From: Megaustenia siamemsis
Taxonomy: Eukaryota; Mollusca; Gastropoda; Stylommatophora; Ariophantidae
Reading direction: 5' to 3'
Length of the DNA: 64,000 bases
Assembly (NCBI GenBank): GCA_032433765.1
Contig: JAVIAB010000047.1
Coordinates: forward strand, 14,187,607 to 14,251,606
Shown here: positions 11,631 through 22,865 of the stretch, one piece after another
Layout: each line of letters begins with the position of its first letter
Numbering within the stretch: the first letter of the stretch is position 1
The notes under the pieces: generated by a model
Seen by the model: the letters and a program-made list of their open reading frames with translations, nothing else
The model's database searches: none
What the model was told of the DNA's origin: nothing
Made by a program: the position numbers and the translations under genes

Positions 11631-11923
11631 CACTATGAGCGAACCTTCTCTGGTGCAAATATGGCTATGGGTCTGATTGGTAGAGACGCTGTAAATGGCG
11701 TTGATTATGAACAGTTCAAGGACGAATTTTGTCTATTTGGGTTTGACCTCTCCCCAGCCTGTTAGATGGATTCCAATTTTAGCTATACACAAGTGAACCC
11801 TTGTCGATAAAGTTCAAGTTCGCCACTCCAACAAATCCCCTACGCGTTATCGTCTACGCCGAGTTGGACTCAGTACTCGAGGTGTCTAAGACACGCCAGG
11901 TTCTAACAGACTACGCCGTTTGA
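11631..11923 (+). pseudogene. Polinton major capsid protein C-terminal fragment
   Basis: YERTFSGANMAMGL followed by DYEQFKDEFCLFGFDLSP (to the stop at 11763-11765) resembles the closing jelly-roll strands of Polinton double jelly-roll capsid proteins. After a frame change the match resumes with FKFATPTNPLRVIVYAEL and ends at TGA 11921-11923. The first several hundred residues expected of a capsid protein are missing. They were lost in the same deletion that removed the integrase core. Confidence 0.65.
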
Positions 11924-11927
11924 GAAA

Positions 11928-12408
11928 ATGAACATGGGGGACATTTACAGTCTCTTGATGTTCGATGTTTTCTTTTCACGTTGTTCCCTTGTTTGTGTCT
12001 TCCCACGAAACCACTTACTGCTCATCATCGACACAACCAAGACTGCAGCCTTTGTCATAAACACCGAACCTGCACACAAACCAGGTGAACACTGTGGCCC
12101 TCTTTTATAACGTCCTTGGACAAATAGAGTAATTCGATTCCAACGTTTTACCTCTCAGGCACATTGATATTTTAAACTTCATCGAGAGGAATTCACATGT
12201 TCTATTCATCTACAACTCAGTGTTACAAGATTTGTTTAGTAGCACATGTGTTCTAATTTGTGTTTATTATATAATTATAAAGTGTCGTGGTATGAGCATT
12301 AACAGAATTGTCATGCAATTTTCAACGAGACAACATATTAACGACCGCATCATTTATCGTTTGATGACTCCATGGATACATCGGCATCGTAGAGCAAACT
12401 TCACTTGA
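11928..12408 (+). pseudogene. Adenain-like (Ulp1-fold) cysteine protease, decayed
   Basis: The first frame (11928-12110) has VFPRNHL, AFVINTEPAHKPGEH with the likely catalytic His, then a frame break where a Trp is usual. The second (12220-12408) has LQDLFSSTCVLICVYYI around the probable nucleophile Cys, then KCRGMSINRIVMQF. This order matches the maturation protease of Polintons and adenoviruses, which cleaves capsid precursors. At least two frameshifts separate the halves. Confidence 0.7.
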
Positions 12409-13475
12409 CTGGCCCTAAATTGCGGCTCTCTGAACATGTCTCAACACGTCTATTAACGGATTGCATTAGTTTAACATTTAACACAAACAGACAGTTCCAA
12501 CAAAGCAAGGAAGTACAGACGGCCAACAACAATAAATTCTGTTGCAGGACAGTGACATTTTTTGGATGTAATATACACTTGACTATGCTGTTATATTGTA
12601 CTTTTTCAGTTCTGGTGTATTCATATTTGTACTATTTAAATCATCGTTGTTCAATTATTAATACTTTTACGTGTAACGTGTTGTCTACGTTGATGATGTA
12701 TTAAAATAAATTTATGTTATGCTTTATCGTGAAAATAAAATTATATTAAAAACAACACATTTGTTTTATTTGACTTGTTTTAATTTGTTTAATTTTAAAT
12801 TTATTTTAGTCTATTCCTGTTTGCCGTATTAAAATAAACGTTATTGAATCTATGTTGGAAATAAGTGTTTACTTACGGTTTGTAAAGGAAATCACTTGTA
12901 CATAAAACAAGACATTCGGTGAGACTGTTGTGAAAATATTTGACTTGTTGCTTGACTCTATTCATATACAATTTTAAATTGTCTGTATGATCAATTGCTT
13001 TCCATTACAACAATTACTAAATGTTATTTCATCTATCAGCTGTTAAACTCATTAGCGCGATACTGTAGTTAGTGGCACGGTTAATCGCTCATATGAATCT
13101 CCACGATTTGATCTCGATGAGTCTAGGCATTATTTAACGTACATCGGTAAAATTAATTTATCATCTCTTTAAAAACAACGCCAAACTAGACACCTGTTCA
13201 ATTCAATAGCGGGGCCCTCACACACGCCTAGGCCGGTGTCAGTTACTCAAGCGTTAAATTTCACACCCTAAAGGGTCTCTGGCGGCTACCTGTTAAAGTT
13301 ATTAACACGACCGTGGTCACTTGTTGACCAAGCGTTCAGTTTGGTCATTAAAAAATATCATGTTGCTGATGATTCCACGTGTTAAACGCATTATCTCCCG
13401 TGTCACGATATAAACTGAGTAAGTTCATACCGACATGTTAACATTAGATTCAAAGACATTTGAGGCATACATTAA
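12409..13475. other. AT-rich non-coding right part of Polinton-2
   Basis: No coding region is recognised. The frame at 12405-12704 has no family features. Polyadenylation-like AATAAA occurs near 12705 and 12735, downstream of the protease. Confidence 0.55.
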
Positions 13476-13749
13476 AGTTGGCTTGAGTAAAAATAACTAT
13501 AAGTTTGTTTTGAGAGAATGTACAAAAAAAGAATGTGAAAGTCATGTCACCCCGATATTCCCGACGATACATTTCCTCACATTCCCCAGTAAAAATCTTT
13601 CACGAGAGGTCACCCCGACCGCCACGAGAGGTAACCTCGATGAGAGGTCACCCCAACTCGAAAAAAAATGTTCTGGTAGACTATTTATATAAGGAAAAAT
13701 CGTCGGTCAGTAAAAGATTTGTTTGGTGAAGAGGCCATAATACACTACT
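13476..13749 (-). repeat. Polinton-2 right terminal inverted repeat
   Basis: Partner of 3732-3970. It contains a short internal direct repeat, GAGAGGTCACCCC, more complete than in the left arm. It ends TACACTACT, directly followed by ATAGTT. Confidence 0.88.
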
Positions 13750-14310
13750 ATAGTTGTGGCGTGAAGAAGAGGAGGAGATATAGTTGTGATGAGAAGAAGG
13801 GGAGGAGATATAGTTGTGATGAGAAGGGAGAAGATATAGTTGTGATGAGGAGGGAGAAGATATAGTTGTGATGAGAAGGGAGAAGATATAGTTATGATGA
13901 GAAGAAGGGGGGAGATATAGTTGTGATTATAAGAAGGAGGGGGGAGATATATAATTGTGATGAGAAGAAGGGGTGGGGGAGATATAGTTGTGATGATAAG
14001 AGGGGGGGAGATATATTTGTGATTATAAGAAGGGGGGAGATATAGTTGTGATGATAAGAAGGGGATGGGAGAGATATAATTGTGATGATAAGAAAGGGGG
14101 GTGAGATATAATTGTGATGAGAAGAAGGGGGGGGGAGATATATAATTGTGATAATAAGAAAGGGGGAGACATAATTGTGATGATAAGAAAGGGGGGAGAT
14201 ATAATTGTGATGATAAGAAGGGGGGAGATATAATTGTGATGATAAGATGGTGGGGAGATATAATTATGATGATAAGGGAGGGGAGATAAAGTTATGATGA
14301 GAAGACGGGG
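13750..14310. repeat. Purine-rich minisatellite, right half
   Basis: About 19 copies of the same family of unit as 2085-3731 (GATATAGTTGTGATGAGAAG with variable G-run). It is the downstream part of the array interrupted by Polinton-2. Confidence 0.93.
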
Positions 14311-14960
14311 GGGGGAATAGAAGGTTGAAGGAAAAGGAAAAGATAAGGAAGAGGATGATTGATGGATATTAAAAAATGGGAAAAGAAGAATTAGATAACC
14401 TGGAGGGCAAGAAATAAAAAGAAGAACATTAAGAAAAACGAAAGAGGGAGTAGGAAGATGGGATAAGTAAAGACGACAATGAAAATGATAACAAAAACAG
14501 AAGAAAAGAATGTGAATGAATGGAAGTAGAAGAAGAATTAAAATAGGAAGACGAGAAAGAGCCAAAATAGAGGAAGAAAAGAAAAATGAAGTAAATTTAA
14601 AAGATAATCAGGAAGAGGAACTGAAGAAGGGTGAAGGAAATGGAAAAAAATAAGAAAGAAGACGAACAGAAAGATGTGGGAAATGAAGAATGTGTAGATG
14701 AAAAAAGAAAACAAATATTTGAAAATGATAAAATCATAATCAAGATTGAGGTTGGAGAAGAGCACTTAACAAGCAGCAATAACAACGAAGAATAATATTA
14801 ATTCTGGGCATGTAGCGAAATGATTAGCATAAACACCGATTTCACACAAAAAATTAAGCAGCTCAGTAAAAATGGATTTGTTGATTAAGGTAAAAAATAA
14901 TATATTGACGAAAAGGAAAATGGGAGTCAAAAGTGGATGGAAGAAAATAACAAGCAAAAC
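14311..14960. other. Purine-rich tract following the minisatellite
   Basis: Non-repetitive but strongly A/G-biased plus strand, mirrored by the GA-rich lead-in at 1895-2085. Its minus-strand frames (Phe/Leu/Ser-rich) are composition artefacts. Confidence 0.6.
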
Positions 14961-15354
14961 AAAAGAGACGAATGGGAAAAGTTCGTGAATTATTTTTCCT
15001 AAATATTCACAAATAAAACAAAGAAATTAGAAACGTTTGTATAACTTTTGTTATGTAAATCACTTCTTAATGAAGAAAATGACATTATTTTCAGATACTT
15101 TAAAACTACATTAATACCTGTAATTAAGAGCTCTACACATTTTAATATGTTATTTGATACAAATTTATATGATGTGAAAAAGCTTTTGTAAATGAATTTT
15201 AAATAATGAAATTGTATTTACACTAGACATTTCACAAATAGCAGAAATAGATTCAAGATGCAATGAAGCTTGTTAAATCAGCGGACATATATCACCACTG
15301 TTATCTAACAATCAATTAACTCTAGAGGCAAAACGGGCACTCTACAATACAATC
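14961..15354. other. AT-rich spacer, nothing recognised
   Basis: No coding potential, tandem structure or repeat match seen. Confidence 0.5.
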
Positions 15355-15689
15355 TTCATCTCAGAGTTGTGCTACCAATGTCAGGATTTGACTTTAGACT
15401 CAAGAACAATAAGAAAAATAATTACTTACGAGATGTAATGTGTTAGACGAATGGCAGGAAATAAATTGAGAGATAAGATCAGAAACGAAGGGCTGAGGAA
15501 AAAGCTAAGAATAACCCCCTTCCATAGAATATATACAGAAACAACAGATAAAATGGTTTGGACACGTGTTAAGACAGGAAAATTCAAAACGACATAACGA
15601 ACCTTTAATAAATGTTCCGAGAACATCAGACTCAAGAGTCGACCGCGAGAAAGATGGATTTATGGAATCTTAGAAATACTAGGAAGGTA
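15355..15689 (+). mobile_element. LINE-E fragment
   Basis: Decayed reverse-transcriptase C-terminal tail. ELCYQCQ, RRMAGNKLRDKIRN and RPRERWIYGILEILG align with the LINE-E copy at 6647-7126. Frameshifts are present. Confidence 0.65.
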
Positions 15690-16015
15690 AAGGTAAAGAT
15701 AAAGTACGAGACTTGAATCAGTGTCTTAGCACGCGAGTTTTCACCCTTATGTGCTCGGCCTCCTATCCAGATGTGTTCGGAGACTTCTGGATAGTGACGC
15801 TTCAAGTCCTCCAAACTCACGATGCGACATTCCTCACCTTCTCAGAGTAATAAACTGGTACCCATTTCTGCCAACGGCTGGGTCAACTGTGGGGGTATTT
15901 TTTTTTCAACCACGAGTACAATTCACACTGCTTCTAGCGGGAATCGGACACAGGTTGTCTAAATGTCGGTAGCCCAGTCAGGTGGTCATCCCAACTAGAC
16001 TACCGAAGCCCCCAA
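15690..16015 (-). mobile_element. SINE-4 copy a
   Basis: On the minus strand the head has CGGTAGTCTAGTTGG as a degenerate A box and a B-box-like segment around GTGTCCGATTCCC. The body contains ACCCAGCCGTTGGCAGAAAT followed by GGGTACCAG. A second copy lies at 27246-27548. Confidence 0.65.
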
Positions 16016-16700
16016 CACTAGGAAACATTGCAGCAGGGGCCAACAGAAAAGTAAAAACAATTCAAACTCTCTCCCCTCGACGTTCAATGACCAGTCAGGA
16101 ATTAAAACAAAAGTAAAGATATTCACATACAAAATATATCATATTTAACAACATTAATAGTCTATTGTGTTTTCTTTTTTTTTTTTTATTCTCCTCCTTA
16201 ATCACCTTATCTAACACTGGGACTTCATCGTTAGCTGTCTAATCTTCTCTGTCCTTTATGTCCCTTCCAGTCATCTACAGATTTAAATAATCTGATCTTT
16301 GTGATCACAGCCTCAAGGTTTCGTCTCTACATGTTCATCTATCTTGCCTGTCACCTCTTCTTACTAATTATTGTACTTGGCTTTCCATGTATGTGTCCTA
16401 TCCATTTCTACACATTTCTAATTATAATTTCGTGTTACCACAATTTTTTCCTCTTTTTTACGTTGGTTTGGGCGCGTTTAAGTTAGAAAACAACTTGTAG
16501 AGAGCCGTTATTTGGCTCAGTTCCTATTTGTCGACACATTCTTGTTTTCATAATGAACCTTTTTGATGATCTTCTACTTTCCTGCCTAATTTGCCTTTCA
16601 GCGTCGAAGGGAAAAATTGAACAGGGAACAGACCTTATTCCAGGAGCAGTGTTAAGCCGAAGTGTTATAGAGTAGTGATAGGATAGTGTGAACGTAGTAG
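16016..16700. other. Spacer with scraps of LINE-E tail
   Basis: It contains short LINE-E tail remnants (about 16045-16110, and 16560-16620 with TTGCCTTTCAGCGTCGA) and a T-rich tract near 16165-16190. No gene recognised. Confidence 0.4.
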
Positions 16701-16707
16701 CAACCAA

Positions 16708-16990
16708 CATAGTTAGTGTCCAATTATGAGTTAGTTCACTAAGTTAATCTTCATCGGACATATGAAGACAAAATGTAGTTGTGCAAATCGCAGCAACGAA
16801 CAGTTAGTGTCAAATTGTGAGTTAGTTCACCACGTTCATCTTCACCAGACATATGAGGATAAAGTGTAGTTGGGCAAGTTGCCGCAATTGAACAAATTAG
16901 TGTCAAGTCGTGAGTTAATCTCACCAACTTAGGCTTCATGAGAAGCAGCGAGCTAGATGGTAGTGGTGCAGTTTAGCAACTACGACCATT
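16708..16990. repeat. 93-bp tandem repeat, about three copies
   Basis: Units start near 16710, 16803 and 16896 and share AGTGTCAA-type starts, GAGTTAGTTCAC and ACATATGAGGA. They are diverged. Confidence 0.75.
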
Positions 16991-16999
16991 CAAGTGACA

Positions 17000-18004
17000 G
17001 TAGGGAGGATAAGTCAATGAGTCAAGCTTCGTGGGGAAGCATGACAAGATAGTGGGGTGTGCAGGCAGCGACACCACGCAGTGTACATGGCGCTGAGCGA
17101 GACAGGCTCGCTAGGGCCCTATCAACCAAGACAGGGCTAGATACGGGGTATGACGCTCCAGGAGATAACAAGATAGGCGAAGTGAGCGGAACCAATATCG
17201 CCGGCTTCATGAGTAGCAATCTGGCTGCTGTGGGGTACTAGTGGGAGAATTCCTAGGCAACTACTATGTAGAGGAAGTTAGGAGAGTCCAGAGTGGTGTG
17301 AGATAGTGCAGCTATCTGACTGTGTAGTGTCAGAGATAACGCTAGGAAACGCCGCAAAGTGAGCGGGGCAATGTATGTGAGATTGCGAACACACTATTGT
17401 AAGTGTCCATGTGAACATGTTACGTGAGATGGACATTGTCGAGAATAAAACCACAGGTGGGTTCTTTTTATCTGGTGTTGAGCCAATGCTTGTTCGAGCG
17501 CTAGCTGTATTTGTCTGTCCCTGATGAAGAACGAAGCTGGGTTGCAAATAACTGACGGTGTAACACTAAACAGTGCGGAGTATGACGAGCAACGATCAAC
17601 CTGGCCAAGGGTGTCTTACAAGTGCAGAGTCAAACACTGTGACAGTTCGGAGCAGTGACCATCTATTACAGGCAGAGGTCGACTCGGCTTGTCAGTTCAT
17701 CAAGGCAGTTCACACACCTTCAAGTCCAGTGCACGTGTGCTGTAAAGATCGCTGGCTGATCATACGTGCAAGTTCCGGCGTTGAGGTCAAATGCCAAGCA
17801 GTCCACAAGTGGGTCACGTGTTCAGTGATTCGGGTGGTCACTAGATGTCCCTGCAAGGAGTTGACACCTGAACAAGTGAAAGGTCAGGTCTTGACGAGCC
17901 TTCACCGCATCAAGTGCCAGCTAATGTCAGTTGGCCTATCAGTATGTGGAAGGCGGGCTGCCACGTGTGGCGCTGTGTGTAAGACAGGCCTCAGCGCGGC
18001 TTGA
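17000..18004. other. GC-richer segment with a 143-codon ORF, unidentified
   Basis: The base composition is visibly richer in G+C than its neighbours. A plus-strand frame at 17573-18004 is rich in Cys, Val and Ser, with no recognised domain, signal or repeat. It abuts LINE-A sequence at 18005-18015. It may be the remnant of an element or an exon with flanks. I cannot assign it. Confidence 0.25.
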
Positions 18005-18014
18005 AAGGAGCAAG

Positions 18015-18800
18015 AAAGCATCGGTTATAATTTTCCCAGTTGTTACAATATATTCCAGATGGTCTCTTCTCATTATATGGCTAAAAAATTATGATTGTTT
18101 CTTCCTAATATTGGAAATTAGCACTCTTTTTGCTTTGACCTCTTTCAGAACATTTTTATTACTCTTCTTAGCTGTCCATGGAATTCTCAACATTCTTCTG
18201 TAAAACCACATTTCTACAGACTCCAGTGATTTTCTTGTCTGTTGTCCTATTGTCCATTATTCACATCCATATGTTAAGACTGGCTCTACATAACACTTAA
18301 GAACTCTTTTCCTTATTTCTACTGTCAAAAATGGATTGCATAGTATCTTCCTCATCTTTTGGAAAGCTGCTTTTGCCTGAGCCATTCTGCATCTCATCTC
18401 TTTTGTACATCTTCCGTCTGAGATTAACAAAGTTCCCAAATATTTAAATTCATTTACCTGTTTTAATATTGTTCCACTAATCATTTTGCACTGAGGTGAT
18501 GTCTTTTTCTTTGTTGTTACCGTTACTTCTATCTTTTTGCTATTAAGGCTGAGTCCTTTATTTTTGCTTTCTTTCATTATAATGTCCAACATTGCTTGTA
18601 ACTCATTTTCACTCTTAGCGATTAATACTGTATCTTCAGCATAACTTAGATTATTTATAATATGACCTCCAATTGTTATTCCTGGTATGCCCTTTATGGA
18701 TCTTAACACAATCTCACTATACATATTAATCAAATCTGGTGACTGCACACAACCTTGTCTAACACCTTGTTTCATTTGTTGAAACATTTCAAAATACTGT
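18015..18800 (-). mobile_element. LINE-A (RTE-like) reverse-transcriptase fragment
   Basis: The minus-strand frame 18257-18787 has RT motifs GVRQGCVQSPDLINMYS and SYAEDTVLIAKSE, where the catalytic YADD is YAED, plus FKYLGTLL. The C-terminal tail continues out of frame to about 18015. It is 5'-truncated at a MFQQMKQ start. Confidence 0.88.
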
Positions 18801-19544
18801 CATAACAATAATAATAAATATTAAACAAACGACAACCTGAAGCTCTTCTAATAAAATTATCAGTAAATAAAATCGTTAATACCTGGCAAGTATTTTTAAC
18901 TGCTCAAGAAAGTGCAGACACTCTTGTAGAGTGCGAACTCTACAAGACACATCAAAGTAGCCTTGTCTTGTCCTCAGTTTGTGATTACATTTTTCTGGCA
19001 TTATTTTTGTTTGTATTTAAACCCCATGGAGTGCTCGCATAATAAAGACCTGAAAGAGAAGATTTGACTGCTCGTTGACGTGTCAACCCCAGGTCTTTCC
19101 AGTACGATGTCGAGCCACAGATAATGGTGTCTGCTGATTACAAGTCTCTGAGACAGTCTGATTGCCGCTAGGCAAGTCACAAAGGATAGACGTACACCAT
19201 TTATCACTTCAATGTCGCCGATTTATTCAAATCTGTGATTACCAGTTACCATGGTAACATGAGACGCATTTGAAATCACAAAATTAAGAAATTCTGAACG
19301 AAGTAAAACAAGAAAGAAGTTATATCAAAGTGAGCAGATCATGAAAAATAGCATTTCATGATAAATTCAGGAGCGACACGGAAAGAGAATCAGTGACATT
19401 CTTTACAGTTCATTGAGTCTTGTACGTACGGACCACGTCTCTCCCTCGGAAATTCTTGAAATGGAGTCGAGAGGGGGATAGTGTGACTGGAAAAAGCACT
19501 ATCTCCATATTTTGTGCCACGGCAGAGCAGGCAATAAGGGGAAA
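18801..19544. other. Spacer, nothing recognised
   Basis: No coding region or repeat match recognised. The last 100 bases may be the 5' part of the LINE-F fragment that follows. Confidence 0.4.
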
Positions 19545-20230
19545 AATGGCTCCAATGTGTAAACTTGGCACATGGAACTAAGAACCACTGGACTTGTTAA
19601 AGTTAACACACTCATAAAATCGGCAAATTAGAACAACAGCCCTCATAGACAAAGAACTAAATAAGCTACATGTCGATATTGCTTCACTGCAAGAAACAAG
19701 ACTTTCAGATTGGGGTTCTGTAAAGGAAGAAAATTTAAATTTTCTGCCAAGGTCAGAATCCCTATGGATCAGTGGACCTGACTTGTCCATTCTGTGGCCG
19801 AGTGTGTTTGTCAAACATTGGTAGAATCAGGCACGAGAGAAGCTGTTCGACAAAAACAAAACCTCGAAATACACAATAGCCTCGACTAAACCATCTGACA
19901 AGACGAAAAGGGCCTTATATTTTGAGTCTTTAAGAAAAGAGAAAGTGTGGCTCTCTTAACAGTAAAAAATTAGTTGTGTAACCATCTTGTCATCTTTAAA
20001 CTGGCACAATGTTGTTTAGCAGTTACGTCTCATCCATGATAACTCACAGGATCTTAGCCTTGTGTACAGTCTCCATTGTACTTGTTAGGGCATTATTGAA
20101 TTTTGTAAAAAAAACATCGGCAGCACACCAACAAGGCTGTAAAAATAAATTACTGAGCCTATGCATCTTTCCAACAGCAAGATATGGTTGTGAATCGTGG
20201 GCAATCGCAAAAAAAAAAAAAATCCTATAG
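19545..20230 (+). mobile_element. LINE-F fragments (endonuclease start and RT tail)
   Basis: KLGTWN, then ALIDKELNKLHVDIASLQET followed by RLSDWGS (about 19555-19730) is the opening of an APE-type endonuclease domain. CIFPTARYGCESWAI (about 20160-20205) is an RT-tail motif. Stops and frameshifts lie throughout, and the middle of the element is missing. Confidence 0.6.
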
Positions 20231-20276
20231 AAAAATACTTAATATACATATAATAATAACAATCTATCCTGTTTGT

Positions 20277-20535
20277 TAGTGGGGCCTCATTATGAGGGAA
20301 GTAAAGAATAGTGACACTGTGACCTTCCAGGCATGTCGTAAGAGGCGACTAAGGAGATTGATCGATGGCTTAACAAGCTGTTATTGTAAAAAGTATTGTT
20401 ATGGAAACAGAGCCATAGATTTTAGAGCAGTGATCTCTGCAATATGTGCCACTTTGGCAAGCAAGGTTTCTGTTTTTGAGATTGTGGTTCTGCCCTATGT
20501 GCCGTCTTCGGCTCGAAAGGACAATAGATAGATAG
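20277..20535 (+). repeat. Probable dispersed repeat
   Basis: It contains CATGTCGTAAGAGGCGACTA and ends in GATAGATAG. The sequence style resembles invertebrate short interspersed elements, but there is no second copy in the window and no clear tRNA head, so the call is tentative. Confidence 0.3.
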
Positions 20536-20639
20536 AATAATAATAAAGAGCGATGAAGGCAAATAAAAAAAAACGTAAGCATTAAAAGAACTGGCTTATA
20601 AACAACATTCTACATAGGGAATTAATATATGACGGCCAC

Positions 20640-21125
20640 GTCAAAAGCCACAGTAGCTGGAGACAGAGATTATTTCAGACTGGCTGTTATGAGTGTAGCG
20701 TTCTGTGGGAGATCTGGCCAGAGACAGAGATTATTTCAGACTAGCTGTTATGAGTGTAGCGTACTGTGGGAGATCTGGCCAGAGATAGAGATTATTTCAG
20801 ACTGGCTGTTATGAGTGTAGCGTACTGTGGGAGATCTGGCCAGAGACAGAGATTATTTCAGACTGCTGTTATGAGTGTAGCGTACTGTGGGAGATCTGGC
20901 CAGAGATAGAGATTATTTCAGACTGGCTGTTATGAGTGTAGCGTACTGTGGGGGATCTGGCCAGAGATAGAGATTATTTCAGACTGGCTGTTATGAGTGT
21001 AGCGTACCGTGGGAGATCTGGCCAGAGATAGAGATTATTTCAGACTGGCTGTTATGAGCGTAGCGTACCGTGGGAGACCTGGTTTGAGACAGTTTATTTC
21101 AGACTGGCTGTTATGAGTGTAGCGT
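20640..21125. repeat. 61-bp tandem repeat
   Basis: About eight copies of a unit with GTGGGAGATCTGGCCAGAGA and TGGCTGTTATGAGTGTAGCG. Later units carry GGGGGATCTGG or GAGACCTGG variants. Confidence 0.93.
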
Positions 21126-21559
21126 ACTACAAAGGACATGCAACCTGACGATGGCCAATGCAATAATGTAAACATGTTGTACAATCATCACCAGAAATAA
21201 TTGCACACAAACACATTAACACTTAGGGTCAATTTCAAAAGTTGAAAGCAAAATCTAGAAGACGTGAAATAAAATAGTACATTATCATCACACGAGTACC
21301 ATCCGTGCATGTGAGGCATCACAAAGAATAGAGCTCCAGAGTTTATGTTCCCAAAACGCTATAAGGTAAAAGAGATGGCGATGATAAAAATAAAATATTA
21401 TTGTAATATTTTAATGCTCTAATATTTTTACTGTTTCAGAGTTCATTTAATTACTCAACGTGGACACAGGCCCATTGTTTCATCATTCAGAGCTAGACCT
21501 TTTATTTGTCTATTTTTTTCTGCCTTTCGTATTTGCTTCCATTATTAAGTTAAAGCGAA
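21126..21559. other. AT-rich spacer, nothing recognised
   Basis: No gene or repeat match was found. Confidence 0.5.
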
Positions 21560-21955
21560 TCACGGACAGTAGACAAACAAATGAAAAGACGATTGGAGGT
21601 CACAGAGATGGGATTTCTCAGAAAAATGTTAAAAGTTCCCTGGACAGCTAAAAAGACCAATGAGGAAGTTCTCAAGGAGGCCAACACAAAAAGGGAGCTC
21701 TTAAAAAACATCAGAAAGAAGCAATCAACATTTTTCGGGCACATCATGAGAAGAGGAAAGTTAGAATACGTGGTTACAACTGGGAAAATAAAAGGAAAGA
21801 GAGATCGCGGACGACAAAGAGAAAAAATACTGGATAGCTTGGTGTCATGGCATGGAAGACAGTCAACAACAGAACTGATACGATACACTGTAGATAGAAG
21901 ATTGTGGAGGGACATGATCACCTACGCCAACCGGTAAGGCACATGATGATGATGA
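21560..21955 (+). mobile_element. LINE-B 3' fragment
   Basis: The open frame 21581-21937 is an RT C-terminal tail: VPWTAKKTNEEVLKEA, FFGHIMRRGKLEYVV, KGKRDRGRQREKILDSL. It ends close to ACATGATGATGATG, the 3' terminus shared by LINE-B copies. Related to but distinct from LINE-A. Confidence 0.85.
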
Positions 21956-22244
21956 TTAAGTTAAAGAAATATACTATACTTTTACCAGTATCTATAATAT
22001 GATCTCTAATTTCTTCTCTGTCCTAATAAAACTCCCAATTCTTCTCTCAATCTATTGTCAAGGGCTTCGGGTTTCTCTTCTGCTTTCTTATTTTGTGTGC
22101 GACGTTTCTGCACCTTACATAGTTGTTTTGATATAATATTTTATTATTCTCAGTTGTCCAATATTGTGTAATTGCTTTAATGTTGGTATATACTTCATTT
22201 TTATTCATTCCTGTTATTTAGTTATTAACACTGTTATTTAATTT

Positions 22245-22470
22245 ATAATATTTTGCGGGCGCATCATGGGAAGGGGAAAGTTAGAATACTTGGTTACAAC
22301 TGGCAAAATAAAAGGAAAGAGAGATCGCGGATTACAAAGAGAGAAAATACTGGACAGCTTGGTTTCATGGCATAGAAAACAGTCAACAACAGAACTGATA
22401 TGATGCACTGTTGATAGAAGATTGTGAAAGAACATGATCGCCTACGGCAACCGGTATGGCACATGATGAT
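22245..22470 (+). mobile_element. LINE-B 3' fragment, shorter
   Basis: It begins at GGGCGCATCATGGG and ends CGGTATGGCACATGATGATG. It is the same tail as 21730-21955, more truncated and with a stop. Confidence 0.8.
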
Positions 22471-22654
22471 GTTATTTAATTTCTTTTTTTTCTGTCTTTG
22501 TTTTCCATTTTTATTCGCTCACTATGTAATGACCGACATGGTTGTAAATTTGTGAAAAATTTATTTGAGGAAAATTCTGAACACCGGATTGTATGACAGG
22601 GTTAAATATGAAGAAGTCTGAGAAAGAACAAAACAAGGGCCAATCGAGCAATAT

Positions 22655-22865
22655 ATTTTGAATGTAAAATGGACATGGGTTAAATATAACAAGGAAACCT
22701 GATGCCAGCATAACAAGGCTGGCACTGTCATGGAATCCACTGGGAAAGAGAAAGCGAGGATATCTCAGGAATACATGGAGAAAAGAAGTCATGGATGCTC
22801 TCAAGAAACTTATCCTAGCCTACATAGAAGTAGAGAAAATGTCAGAGAATAAAAATGGAAGAAGA
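22655..22865 (+). mobile_element. LINE tail of another family
   Basis: The translation gives ITRLALSWNPLGKRKRGYLR followed by NTWRKEV, the recurring GKRKRG...TWR tail of invertebrate non-LTR elements. Not the LINE-A or LINE-B tail. Confidence 0.6.

Larger units (their letters stand above)
3732..13749. mobile_element. Polinton-2 (Maverick), decayed
   Basis: A 10,018-bp element with inverted ends starting AGTAGTGTATTATGG. It is flanked by ATAATT (3726-3731) and ATAGTT (13750-13755), a 5/6 match consistent with the 6-bp target duplication known for Polintons. ATAGTT is part of the minisatellite unit on each side, so the insertion split that array. Left half, minus strand: polymerase B. Right half, plus strand: a small ORF, ATPase, core-like protein, conserved ORF, integrase fragment, capsid fragment and protease. 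Every recognisable gene contains stops, frameshifts or deletions. No minor capsid (penton) gene was recognised. Confidence 0.9.

Noticed and set aside
14023..14785. Hydrophobic Phe/Leu-rich minus-strand frames suggesting membrane proteins
   Set aside because: They arise from the purine-only plus strand (TTC/CTT codons), overlap one another and have no gene structure.
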